From: an uncultured Mycoplasmatota bacterium
GTDB lineage: Bacteria; Bacillota_I; Bacilli_A; Izemoplasmatales; Izemoplasmataceae
Length of the DNA: 64,000 nt
Assembly (NCBI GenBank): GCA_913062645.1
Contig: CAJXVW010000001.1
Location: 1,240,001 to 1,304,000 of the forward strand
Reading direction: 5' to 3'
Shown here: positions 30,836 to 39,083 of the stretch, piece by piece
Layout of the letters: the number at the start of each line of letters is the position of its first letter
Position numbering within the stretch: the first letter of the stretch is position 1
The notes under the pieces: model-generated
The model's database searches: none
Seen by the model: only the letters and a program-made list of their open reading frames with translations
Told to the model about the DNA's origin: nothing
Translations under genes and position numbers: made by a program

Positions 30836-32125
30836 TTAACGAATGTGTTCCAAATTGATGAACCCGAAACTGCGAATCGACCGGGCTTGTTCGGAGATCT
30901 CCAAGGCCTTCTTGTACCGGCGGTTATGGCGGTGGTGTTCAATCAGTTTGTCGTAGGCGAACCGCAACATCTCCTGATCATGCGCAATCAAGCCTTGCGC
31001 GGCAATTGCTTCGAGTTTCTCGACATAGGTCGCATCGTCGATGGCCAGACCACCCAAGTCATGCAACAAGATGTCGAAAAACGAACGCACGCGCCATTTG
31101 TGGGGACGGGAGAATCGTGTCATGACTTGTTCGTGAAGACGACGAATGGTCGTTTGATCGTCGTTCCTGGCTGCCAGCATCATCCGGATCAAGATCGTGT
31201 GTTCGGTGTCTTCACGCATTGCCTCGATGATTGTTTCGCTCTCATCGAATCGGCGTTGCATGAAACGGGTCAGCGCCATCAGCGAATCCGCTTCCCGCAG
31301 GAGTTCGGGACGGTCGTATTCCTGTGCGTAGCTGCGAACCGTTTCCAACAGCCGTTCGGCGTGTTCAAACTTGAACACCATGATGTTGGCATACGCCTGT
31401 TCACGGCGGACTTCCATCGCCCGGTCATACAGCAGCATGCCTTCAAAGCGACGAATCGTTTGCGCAGCCGTCTGCTGCAAGTCCATGAACATGAACATCC
31501 GGCACTGTGCGCGAATGCGGTACAGATCAACCAGCGGATCGAGGTCGGGATCTCCGATGTCTAGCGCTTTGTTCAGTTCCCGATACGCATCAAAATAAAG
31601 TTCGCGATTGTACAGGTCGATGCCGATGACCAGATGCGCCAGTTGTTTCTGCGGATCCGAGTACAGCTCGTATATCCGTTTGAGGATGTCGAAACTCTGC
31701 ATCAACGTCGCGTCCATGGAATCGCTCAACACGGCATGGAGAAAACGAATCAGCCAGTATTCGACACCGACGATCGAATGCGCATGCGCGTCTTCCTGTT
31801 CGGCAAGCCAGCGCATGTCGTCCTGGATAGAGGCATGATCTCCCTTGAGGAGTCGGGCGTACACGCGGTTGTAGACGGTTTCAAACATGTGGATGAAGTC
31901 GTCGTCATCGCGATACGAGATGTCCAGCACGCGAAACAGATCGCGGAGCGTAGCACCGCTCGCCATCGTTTTGCCGTGTTCGATGTTGGCCACCATCGTG
32001 TGGGAGATGTTGGCCAGATTGCCCAGATCGCGCATCGTCAAACCCGCGTTCAGCCGCGCATAGCGCAACGTCAGACCAAGCACGATCGGCGAACGTGTCC
32101 GGTCGACATGGAATTGTTTGATCAT
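30836..32125 (-). CDS. XRE-family regulator with TPR-like C-terminal domain
   Basis: The 429-residue protein has an N-terminal Cro/C1-type helix-turn-helix ('LRYARLNAGLTMRDLGNLANISHTMVANIEHG', residues about 20-51) and a long all-helical region with TPR-like repeats (about 130-410). This is the layout of RNPP-type peptide-sensing regulators such as PlcR and NprR, though many XRE-TPR proteins have other inputs. No secreted peptide gene of the usual kind is visible beside it. It has its own promoter (TATGAT near 32150) and lies next to a spaced inverted repeat and a candidate small RNA. Confidence 0.75.
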   Translation of the reverse strand: MIKQFHVDRTRSPIVLGLTLRYARLNAGLTMRDLGNLANISHTMVANIEHGKTMASGATLRDLFRVLDISYRDDDDFIHMFETVYNRVYARLLKGDHASIQDDMRWLAEQEDAHAHSIVGVEYWLIRFLHAVLSDSMDATLMQSFDILKRIYELYSDPQKQLAHLVIGIDLYNRELYFDAYRELNKALDIGDPDLDPLVDLYRIRAQCRMFMFMDLQQTAAQTIRRFEGMLLYDRAMEVRREQAYANIMVFKFEHAERLLETVRSYAQEYDRPELLREADSLMALTRFMQRRFDESETIIEAMREDTEHTILIRMMLAARNDDQTTIRRLHEQVMTRFSRPHKWRVRSFFDILLHDLGGLAIDDATYVEKLEAIAAQGLIAHDQEMLRFAYDKLIEHHRHNRRYKKALEISEQARSIRSFGFINLEHIR

Positions 32126-32157
32126 GTCATCACATCCTTAACAGTTCATCATACCAC

Positions 32158-32196
32158 AAAGAGGAAAACAGAGGCAACTGCTCGTTGCCTCTGTTT
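32158..32196 (-). terminator. Intrinsic terminator of the proline-oxidation operon
   Basis: AAACAGAGGCAAC (32166-32178) pairs perfectly with GTTGCCTCTGTTT (32184-32196), followed by TTCCTCTTTG on the minus strand. Confidence 0.8.
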
Positions 32197-32198
32197 GA

Positions 32199-33755
32199 TT
32201 ACAACCATTCGCTGATGGATTTGGCTTGCATGTGGAGGAGCAGGTAATCCGGCCCACCGGCCTTGCTGTCGGTACCGCTCATGTTGAATCCGCCAAACGG
32301 CTGATACCCGACAATCGCGCCGGTGCACTTGCGGTTGAGATAGAGGTTGCCGACGTGGAAGTCTTCGCGGGCTCGTTCGAGGTGCATGCGGTTGTTGGAG
32401 ATGACCGCGCCGGTCAGACCGTACTCGGTGTTGTTGGCGACCGCGAGTCCTTCTTCGAACGACTTGACTTTGGTCACGGCGAGGACCGGTCCGAACACTT
32501 CTTCTTGCATCAGCCGGCTGTCCGGAGCGAGATCGATGAAAATCGTCGGATCGACGAACCAGCCGGTCGACTTGTCGGCCTCACCGCCGACAAGCAGTTT
32601 GCCTTCCTGGTTGCCGATCTTGATGTAGTCGGTGACCTTCTGGAAGGCCTTCTCATCGGTGAGCGGCCCCATGAAGTTGGCGAAATCGCTGGGATTGCCG
32701 ATGGTCAGCGCTTCGGTCTTGTCTTTCAGTTTGTTGACGATGACGTCATACACATCCTCATGGATGATCGCGCGGCTGCAGGCGCTGCATTTCTGGCCGG
32801 AGAAGCCGAACGCGCTTTTGACGATCGATTCGGCGGCCAGTTCGAGATCGGCGTCGGCATCGACCAAGATCGCGTCCTTGCCGCCCATTTCGGCGATGAC
32901 GCGCTTGAGCCAGATTTGTCCTTCACGGACCTTGGCGGCGTTTTCGTAAATAATTTGACCGACGGCCTTGCTGCCGGTGAACGAGACGAATCGGGTCTTG
33001 GGATGGGCGACCATCCATTCGCCGATTTCCGGACCGTCGCCGGGAATGAAGTTGACGACGCCCTTCGGTAGTCCGGCTTCCATCAGGACTTCCATGAACT
33101 TGTATGCGATGACCTGGGTCGTGATCGCCGGTTTGAGCAACACGGTGTTGCCTGACACCAGCGCGGCGCTCGTCATGCCGGTGAGGATCGCCGTCGGGAA
33201 ATTCCACGGCGTGATCACGGCGGCGACGCCGAGCGGGATGTAGGTGAAATGGTTGCGTTCGACGTTCTTGCGCGACTGGACTTGTTTGTCGGCTTCCGTG
33301 AGCAAGAGCATCTGACGTCCGTAATACTCGAGGAAATCAATCGCTTCGGCAGTGTCGGCGTCGGCTTCGATCCACGGTTTGCCGGCCTCCTTGGTCATCA
33401 GCGCATTGAACTCGAACCGGCGGCGACGGAGGATCGCGGCGGCTTTGAAAAGGACGTCGGCACGGACATGTGCCGGCACCTTCTTCCATGTTTCAAAGGC
33501 TTCGAGAGCGGCGTTCATCGCCTGTTCGGCAACGTCGGTGTTGGCCTGATGGACGTAGCCGATGACTTCGCCATGGTCGGCGGGGTTGTACGAGGTGTAG
33601 ATGTCGCCGGTCGTGACGAACGCACCGTTGATGATGAGCGGATAGGTCTGGCCGAGATAGCCTTCGACCTGTTTCAGCGCCTTTTCGTACTTGAGGACGT
33701 TTTCCGGTTTGGTGAAATCGGTTAGTGGTTCGGTTTGATAGGGATAGATTGCCAT
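32199..33755 (-). CDS. rocA: L-glutamate gamma-semialdehyde (P5C) dehydrogenase
   Basis: A 518-residue aldehyde dehydrogenase of the RocA/PruA type, oxidising glutamate semialdehyde from proline or ornithine to glutamate with NAD. Visible are the cofactor motif 'TPWNFPTAI', the glutamate in '[10 protein letters not shown]', the nucleophile in '[12 protein letters not shown]' and the closing '[16 protein letters not shown]' of P5C dehydrogenases. Length and the N-terminal arm match Bacillus RocA. The ATG at 33755 has AAAGGA at correct distance. Its place after the proline dehydrogenase-like genes (12-base gap) supports the role. Confidence 0.95.
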   Translation of the reverse strand: MAIYPYQTEPLTDFTKPENVLKYEKALKQVEGYLGQTYPLIINGAFVTTGDIYTSYNPADHGEVIGYVHQANTDVAEQAMNAALEAFETWKKVPAHVRADVLFKAAAILRRRRFEFNALMTKEAGKPWIEADADTAEAIDFLEYYGRQMLLLTEADKQVQSRKNVERNHFTYIPLGVAAVITPWNFPTAILTGMTSAALVSGNTVLLKPAITTQVIAYKFMEVLMEAGLPKGVVNFIPGDGPEIGEWMVAHPKTRFVSFTGSKAVGQIIYENAAKVREGQIWLKRVIAEMGGKDAILVDADADLELAAESIVKSAFGFSGQKCSACSRAIIHEDVYDVIVNKLKDKTEALTIGNPSDFANFMGPLTDEKAFQKVTDYIKIGNQEGKLLVGGEADKSTGWFVDPTIFIDLAPDSRLMQEEVFGPVLAVTKVKSFEEGLAVANNTEYGLTGAVISNNRMHLERAREDFHVGNLYLNRKCTGAIVGYQPFGGFNMSGTDSKAGGPDYLLLHMQAKSISEWL

Positions 33756-33767
33756 TGTCATTCCTTT

Positions 33768-34913
33768 CTACACGACCGAGTGTTCGTAGGCCGTGTGCTC
33801 CTTGTTTTTGAATCGATCGATGTGCAGTTCCGCCAAGTCGATGGTGGTCGGTTCGCCGCGAATCACTTCTGCGAGCAACAGACCGGTCATCGGCGCGAAC
33901 ATGAAGCCGTGTCCGGAGAACCCGCAGGCCAGGTAGAAGCCGGCGAGCTGATCGGTGTCGCCGAGAATCGGCTGCCGGTCGGGCGATATGTTGTAACTGC
34001 CGCCCCATTGCCGGACGACGCGCAGATTGCCCAGTGGCGGCAACAGTTCGACGGCCGTCTTGGCCATTTCGTCGAGGAACTGATGGGTGCTCGAAATGTC
34101 ATGTCCCTTGGGTACTTGGGGATTGCTGCGACCCATCAGGAAGCTCCCGTGCGGCACTTGCTGACAGTAGATGTTCTTGCTGAACGAGATGACCATCGGT
34201 CCTTGCATCTTCTCAATCGGTTCGGTAACGAGAATCTCGTGATTCTCGGAATACACGGGGATGTCGACGCCGGCCATTTGGCCGACTTCGTAACTGAATC
34301 CGCCGGCGGCGTTGACGACTTTGTCGGTCGTGACTTCGCGGCGTTCGGTGATGACTTTTTCGATCTTGCCGTCGGTGACGACAATGTCGGTGACTTTTTC
34401 ACGATAGAAGAATTGTACGCCGAGACGCTTTGCGGCGGTGTAGTAGGCATCGGTCATCGTGAACGGATTGAGGTGGCCGTCGGTCGGACAGAACGTCGCG
34501 CTGACGATCACGTCACGGTTGAGATGTGGAACGATTTCAAGCGCCTCATCCACCGTCAGTTTACGGGCGGGAATGCCGACCGACTGCTGGAGGGCGACGT
34601 TTTTGGTGAACTGCTCGTCTTCCTCCTTGGTGGTCGCGACGATCAAATACCCTTCTTGCTTGAACTCGATGTCGCGATGGTACCCCAGTTCTTCCTGGGC
34701 GCGTTCGAAGAAATCGACGCTCATCTTGGCCATGATGCAGTTGCCTTTCGAACTCCATTGTTGGCGGACGCCGGCGCCGCAGCGACCCGTGGCGCCACCG
34801 GTCATGTAGTTGTCGTCGAACACGACGACGTTGGTGGTCCCTTTCTTGGCGAGATTGTAGGCGATCGCGACACCGCTGATGCCGCCGCCGATGATGACAA
34901 CGTCAGCTTTCAT
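33768..34913 (-). CDS. FAD-dependent amino-acid dehydrogenase, beta subunit-like (proline dehydrogenase PDH-beta type)
   Basis: The 381-residue flavoprotein belongs to the DAO/sarcosine oxidase-beta family. The FAD-binding motif is 'VVIIGGGISGVAIAYNL' (5-21) with 'GGATGRCGAGVRQQW' (39-53) following; 'GHGFMFAPMTG' near the C-terminus is typical. It should bind the amino acid and FAD and pass electrons to the partner subunits. In the archaeal dye-linked proline dehydrogenase complex a protein of this size carries the active site. Adjacent P5C dehydrogenase points to proline; hydroxyproline or another imino acid remains possible. It overlaps the [2Fe-2S] gene by 11 bases. Confidence 0.85.
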   Translation of the reverse strand: MKADVVIIGGGISGVAIAYNLAKKGTTNVVVFDDNYMTGGATGRCGAGVRQQWSSKGNCIMAKMSVDFFERAQEELGYHRDIEFKQEGYLIVATTKEEDEQFTKNVALQQSVGIPARKLTVDEALEIVPHLNRDVIVSATFCPTDGHLNPFTMTDAYYTAAKRLGVQFFYREKVTDIVVTDGKIEKVITERREVTTDKVVNAAGGFSYEVGQMAGVDIPVYSENHEILVTEPIEKMQGPMVISFSKNIYCQQVPHGSFLMGRSNPQVPKGHDISSTHQFLDEMAKTAVELLPPLGNLRVVRQWGGSYNISPDRQPILGDTDQLAGFYLACGFSGHGFMFAPMTGLLLAEVIRGEPTTIDLAELHIDRFKNKEHTAYEHSVV

Positions 34914-35184
34914 CGTCGGCCGCCTCCTTGATCTTGCCCAGTTTGACGCCCATCGTCAGCGGTCGTGTGACGTGGGTTTCGATGTTCTTGACGGACGTGC
35001 CGAGGAACTTGGCGATTTCCTGTTGCACGAGCAATCCGCAGGTCGAGGCCTGACAGGGCCCCATGCCGATGCGGAGAATGCGTTTCACGTCTTCGAACGT
35101 CGTATAGCCTTCTTCAAGCACGTCGTGGAGTTCCTGCAGGGTGACGTCCTCGCAACGGCAGATGATCACGTTGTTCTTATTCAT
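34903..35184 (-). CDS. Small [2Fe-2S] BFD-like subunit
   Basis: A 93-residue protein of the BFD-like [2Fe-2S] type: 'ICRCEDVTLQEL' (CxC) and 'GPCQASTCG' (CxxxxC) give the four cysteine ligands. In opine, hydroxyproline and proline dehydrogenase complexes such a module is a separate small subunit or the C-terminal part of the alpha subunit. It overlaps both neighbours by a few bases, showing a tightly coupled operon. Confidence 0.88.
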   Translation of the reverse strand: MNKNNVIICRCEDVTLQELHDVLEEGYTTFEDVKRILRIGMGPCQASTCGLLVQQEIAKFLGTSVKNIETHVTRPLTMGVKLGKIKEAADDES

Positions 35185-35669
35185 GATTTGCTCCTCACGG
35201 TCACGAATTCATACAGCAGTTCACGGGGGACACGGACCTGCAGGAGTGCCGTCTTGTCCTGTTTCTCGGTGAACGTGACACGTTCGATGACGCAGTCGCC
35301 GATGATCTCGCCGGCCCGGTTGACGGCGTGCATGACGTCGCCCTTGCCGGGGCGGGGAACGAACTCGTAGGGGATTTTATACACCAGCGCATCGTCCTTA
35401 ATCTGCACCGTGAAGATGGCCAGACCCGGACAGTTGTAGACGCAGATGCCGCAGCCCGTGCACGTGTCGAAATCGACGACGGGCGGCGTGTTGATGTCGG
35501 CACCGACCGTGATCGCGTCGAACGGGCAGGATGTTTCACAGGGATTGCAGGGGATTTCTTCGTAACATTCGGTGATCGCCTTCGGCTTGATGAGGACTTC
35601 TTCATCGGGGAAGCGGGTCTTGATCAGTTCCGGTGACGGAACGCCGGTCTTGTTCCATGATTCAAACAT
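35181..35669 (-). CDS. 4Fe-4S ferredoxin-type subunit
   Basis: This 162-residue protein carries cysteine clusters 'CYEEIPCNPCETSCPF' and 'CTGCGICVYNCPG', enough for two [4Fe-4S] clusters, followed by a C-terminal domain of about 90 residues rich in strands. It would relay electrons within the dehydrogenase complex. The start is the ATG with AGGTGA upstream; an earlier in-frame start lies deep in the preceding gene. It overlaps the alpha-subunit gene by 8 bases and the [2Fe-2S] gene by 4. Confidence 0.85.
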   Translation of the reverse strand: MFESWNKTGVPSPELIKTRFPDEEVLIKPKAITECYEEIPCNPCETSCPFDAITVGADINTPPVVDFDTCTGCGICVYNCPGLAIFTVQIKDDALVYKIPYEFVPRPGKGDVMHAVNRAGEIIGDCVIERVTFTEKQDKTALLQVRVPRELLYEFVTVRSKS

Positions 35670-36753
35670 GGCGTTCACCTCGCAGTTCCAACAGACCGAG
35701 ACGGGTCTTCTCCCCGAACGGTCCGCTGCGCAAATTGTCGAGTTGCGTTTCGTAATCCGCCTTGCGCGCGGCAAAATCGGGATGTTCATGGCCGAGTCGC
35801 TTGGCCACCATCAGTCCGGCATAATAGCCCTCGACAATGGCACTTGATGCCTCTTCGACACCACATACGTCACCGGCGACGAAGACGTTCTTGACGGTGG
35901 TCTCGTGGTATTCGTCAATGATCGGAACGTTGCCGCCCAAAAGCGGGACGAACTTCATCTCGCATCCGATCATCGCCGCCAAACTGGACAACGGGCTCAA
36001 ACCGACGCTGATGCAGAGCGCATCGACATCGACGCGTTGTTCGGTTCCGTCGATGAACTGCCAGCTGTCATCCAACCAGGCGATTTCGATTTGGTTCAAT
36101 TCGGTCGTGCCGATCGCCTTCTTGACGCTCATCCGCGTGCGGATGTCGACGCCGAGGCGTTTCAGTTTCGAGGCGTGGACTTTGTAGCCACCGATCGTAT
36201 CGGCGGCTTCGAGGACCATCTTGACGTTGACGCCGGCCTGCATCAGCTGGTAGCTGACAATCAGACCGATGTTGCCGCTGCCGACCATCACGACGTCGTG
36301 ACCGGGCAGCACACCGTGCACGTTCATCAACGTCTGAACGGCGCCGGCGCCATAGATGCCGGGCAGGTCGTTGTTCTCAAACGCGAGAAATTTCTCGCTG
36401 GCGCCGGTGGCGATGATGATCGCTTCGGCTTTGATCTTTTTGTATTCTTCCCCTTGCAGGAGGGTGATGACGTGATCGGGATAGAGACCGACGACCGTGG
36501 TGCCGGTCATGACTTCGATCTTATCCGGATGACGCTTGACATCGTCAATCAGAATCGACGCGATGTCGATGCCGCGGGTCTTGGCATACTGTTTCTCGCT
36601 GCCGAAGAACATGTGGGTTTGTTTGACGAGTTGGCCGCCGATCTTGTAGTCACGCTCGATGACGAGCGAGTGAAGACCGGCTTCGGCCGCGACTTTGGCG
36701 GCGCTCAGTCCGGCGGGTCCACCGCCGATGATGACGAGTTCATAGGTGTTCAT
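35662..36753 (-). CDS. NAD/FAD-dependent oxidoreductase, alpha subunit-like
   Basis: The 363-residue protein has two dinucleotide-binding motifs, 'VIIGGGPAGLSAAKVAAEAG' (7-26) and 'VVMVGSGNIGLIVSY' (about 155-169), plus 'VFVAGDVCGVEEASSAIVEG' near the end. It matches the alpha subunits of HcnB/octopine oxidase/PDH-alpha type complexes, which hand electrons from the beta subunit to NAD or another carrier. In archaeal PDH1 the alpha subunit is longer because it also contains domains that are separate genes here. It overlaps both neighbours. Confidence 0.85.
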   Translation of the reverse strand: MNTYELVIIGGGPAGLSAAKVAAEAGLHSLVIERDYKIGGQLVKQTHMFFGSEKQYAKTRGIDIASILIDDVKRHPDKIEVMTGTTVVGLYPDHVITLLQGEEYKKIKAEAIIIATGASEKFLAFENNDLPGIYGAGAVQTLMNVHGVLPGHDVVMVGSGNIGLIVSYQLMQAGVNVKMVLEAADTIGGYKVHASKLKRLGVDIRTRMSVKKAIGTTELNQIEIAWLDDSWQFIDGTEQRVDVDALCISVGLSPLSSLAAMIGCEMKFVPLLGGNVPIIDEYHETTVKNVFVAGDVCGVEEASSAIVEGYYAGLMVAKRLGHEHPDFAARKADYETQLDNLRSGPFGEKTRLGLLELRGERHV

Positions 36754-37054
36754 GCAGCACCCCCTTGTTGCGTTGGGTCTTCACGACCATGCCTTCTTTG
36801 AGGGGCGTGATGCACGTCCGGACGTTGGGAACTCCGTCGACGATCATGTTGCACGACGCACAGTTCCCAATCGCACAATAAAAACCACGGGCGCGACCTT
36901 TCTCGACGCTGTGGCTGAGGACGCGGACGCCCAGATTGTGCAATGCGGAAGCGATGGTATCGCCGGCGATGCCGGCGACCGGCTTGCCGTCGAATGTGAA
37001 ATGGATGACCTGATCATGGGGAAACTGTAGTATCGGATGCTGTTGGATTCTCAT
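36740..37054 (-). CDS. [2Fe-2S] plant-type ferredoxin subunit (HcnA-like)
   Basis: A 104-residue protein of the Fer2_4 type found as the HcnA subunit of hydrogen-cyanide synthase and at the N-terminus of opine and sarcosine oxidase alpha chains. Ligands are in 'FYCAIGNCASCNMIVDG' and the following 'VRTCITPL'. The ATG at 37052-37054 lies behind GGAGAGGAGAG. It is the first gene of the six-gene operon (HcnA-like, alpha, 4Fe-4S, BFD, beta, P5C dehydrogenase). Confidence 0.88.
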   Translation of the reverse strand: MRIQQHPILQFPHDQVIHFTFDGKPVAGIAGDTIASALHNLGVRVLSHSVEKGRARGFYCAIGNCASCNMIVDGVPNVRTCITPLKEGMVVKTQRNKGVLHEHL

Positions 37055-37077
37055 GCCATCTCTCCTCTCCGTTATAT

Positions 37078-37105
37078 ATTCTATCATATAAAGCGCTTAC
37101 ATCAA
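37078..37105 (-). promoter_or_regulatory. Promoter of the proline-oxidation operon with cre-like operator
   Basis: TTGATG -35 (37100-37105), 16-base spacer and TAGAAT -10 (37078-37083) on the minus strand. The spacer holds TGTAAGCGCTTTAT (37088-37101), which shares TGATGTAAGCG with the tdh leader and resembles a cre site; bound protein here would block RNA polymerase. Confidence 0.65.
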
Positions 37106-37130
37106 TAATTATTTTCACAGAATTATTATA

Positions 37131-37154
37131 AAAAACACTAGTTTTCACTAGTGT
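37131..37154 (-). terminator. Intrinsic terminator of the membrane protein gene
   Basis: ACACTAG (37135-37141) pairs with CTAGTGT (37148-37154), followed by TTTTTTATAAT on the minus strand. Confidence 0.75.
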
Positions 37155-37827
37155 CTTCTGCTTGTGGTTGAAGCTGACGGTACAAACGATTCATGCGCCA
37201 CATCGCCAGGGCATGAAAGGCAACACTCAGCAACAGAAACAAGACAAATGCATAGGGGGATGGAATGATGATGCCAAACAGTTCTCCCGGTGTCGCGGCC
37301 CGCCAGAATCCATAGAACATCGCCAGTCCGAACGCCACCAGAGATGCCATCAGCGCGTAGTTGTAGAGTTGGCGGGAACGAACTTTGACAGCATTGGGTA
37401 CCAGCTCACCGAGCGTGGTCATGTCGAGTGATTGGCCGTCTTGATCCACCAGATCGGACAGCGAAAAGCCAATCACCCGCCACGACACGAACAACCGGAC
37501 ATAATGATGTGCCGTGTTGTACGAATAGAGTCTCACGTCATCGAGCGCATAGCGTAATTTACCGAGCAGGATGACCAGTTCGCCATGCTCGACGTCGATC
37601 GCGACATCGAGTATGTCGCGCCGTTCTGCGATGAGGTAAAGGACAAGAAAATACACCGTCATCAGAAACGACAATCCAGCCGCGATCAAATAGAAGTACA
37701 TTTCAAAATCGAAGGTGTTGACGCCGACCAGTTTCCAGGAAATCAAAAATCCAAACATCAGAAGAATCGCGAACACCAAGAGCACGTTCGACAACAGTTC
37801 GTCGGACTTGTGGTTTTTTCTGTACAT
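37138..37827 (-). CDS. Integral membrane protein, unknown
   Basis: I do not recognise this 229-residue protein. It has two N-terminal membrane segments (about 14-32 and 44-66), a central soluble region of about 85 residues with alternating strands ('DVAIDVEHGELVILLGKLRYALDDVRLYSYN'-like, probably a PH-like sheet) and two C-terminal segments (about 157-177 and 190-210). The arrangement resembles YcxB-like or bacterial PH-domain membrane proteins, but the match is structural impression only. It lies 21 bases before the amidohydrolase stop and may share its transcript. Confidence 0.65.
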   Translation of the reverse strand: MYRKNHKSDELLSNVLLVFAILLMFGFLISWKLVGVNTFDFEMYFYLIAAGLSFLMTVYFLVLYLIAERRDILDVAIDVEHGELVILLGKLRYALDDVRLYSYNTAHHYVRLFVSWRVIGFSLSDLVDQDGQSLDMTTLGELVPNAVKVRSRQLYNYALMASLVAFGLAMFYGFWRAATPGELFGIIIPSPYAFVLFLLLSVAFHALAMWRMNRLYRQLQPQAEDTSEN

Positions 37828-37848
37828 CCGTGATTCCTCCTTCTTTGA

Positions 37849-39015
37849 TTATTTCGAATGAACAACCTCACCGTTGATCATGACCAGTTCGGGCCGTGTC
37901 ATGATGTCGAAGAGCGGTCCGTCCCAAATGACGATGTCCGCATCTTTGCCAACTTCCAGCGAACCCACGCGATCGTCGATTCCGTTCAGTCTGGCACTGG
38001 TGATGGTGAGTGCTTCCAAGGCACGTTGTTCGCTCAAGCCTTCTTTCACGAACAAGGCCGCCTGCACCAATGTGGTGTCGAGCGTGATGACCGGATGGTC
38101 GGTCATGATCGCGAACTCGATGTCGTGTTCTTCGAGAATGCGTCCCGAATGGAACGATTTGTTGACGAGTTCGTACTTGCTGGCCGAGCCTAGGGTCGGT
38201 CCGATGATCAGACGGATGTTGTCGTCCTTGATCTTGTTGGGGATGAGATACGCCTCGGTGGCGTGATCGATCGTCACGTTAAGATCGAACTCCTTGGCAA
38301 TCCGGATCGCCGTCATGATGTCGTCGGCGCGATGGGCGTGAATCTTTACCGGCATGCCTTCGAAAACACGCTTCAAGGAATGCAGTTTCATGTCGAACGC
38401 CGGTTCCTTGGCGTCTTCTTGCTTGTTCTCCCACGCCTTCAGCTTTTTCTGATAGTCGCGTGCCTTGAACAGCCACTCGCGCATCAACGCGGCGCTCGCC
38501 ATTCGCGTACCGGGATTCTTCTGGCCCGATCCATAGACACGTTTGGGGTTTTCCCCGAGGGCCATCTTCATGCACGTCTCTTCCTTGATGATCATGTCAT
38601 CGACCGTGTCACCGTAGGTCTTCAACGCGGTGAACGTGCCGCCGATGATGTTGGCGCTGCCAGGACCGGTGTTGACGGTGGTGATCCCACTTTTGTAGGT
38701 GTAGTCGAACGCCATGTCTTTGACGTAGACGCTGTCGATGCCGCGCAGTTCCGGGTAGATCGGACCGCTCATCTCGTTGGTGTCGTTGCCTTCGAAGCGG
38801 ATCCCTTCTTCCATCACACCGATGTGGCAGTGCGGATCGACGAGGCCCGGGGTGACGCGTTGTCCTTTGGCGTCGATGATCTCGGCATCGGGATAATCGG
38901 CGGGGTCCAGATCGGTTCCGACGGCCCGGATCGTCTTGCCGTCAATCAGAATTGCTCCGGTCACATCGTAATCGCCGGCCATCGTGAACAATCTTGCATT
39001 GGTAATCAGTTTCAT
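37849..39015 (-). CDS. Metal-dependent amidohydrolase (imidazolonepropionase-like)
   Basis: The 388-residue TIM-barrel enzyme has the metal-binding 'GLVDPHCHIG' (about 58-67), further ligands in 'KIHAHRADDI' and 'VTIDHATEA', and the final Asp in 'IMTDHPVI'. The closing 'GSLEVGKDADIVIWDG' is typical of imidazolonepropionase/prolidase-like amidohydrolases. Substrate unknown; cyclic amides or N-acyl or dipeptide compounds are common for the group. The ATG has AAGGAGAG upstream. It follows the MFS carrier, which may import its substrate. Confidence 0.85.
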   Translation of the reverse strand: MKLITNARLFTMAGDYDVTGAILIDGKTIRAVGTDLDPADYPDAEIIDAKGQRVTPGLVDPHCHIGVMEEGIRFEGNDTNEMSGPIYPELRGIDSVYVKDMAFDYTYKSGITTVNTGPGSANIIGGTFTALKTYGDTVDDMIIKEETCMKMALGENPKRVYGSGQKNPGTRMASAALMREWLFKARDYQKKLKAWENKQEDAKEPAFDMKLHSLKRVFEGMPVKIHAHRADDIMTAIRIAKEFDLNVTIDHATEAYLIPNKIKDDNIRLIIGPTLGSASKYELVNKSFHSGRILEEHDIEFAIMTDHPVITLDTTLVQAALFVKEGLSEQRALEALTITSARLNGIDDRVGSLEVGKDADIVIWDGPLFDIMTRPELVMINGEVVHSK

Positions 39016-39083
39016 CAAATCTCTCCTTATCAGCATTGGTTACTTTCATTATATCTTAGAAACAGATGGGTTCCATCCCTTTT

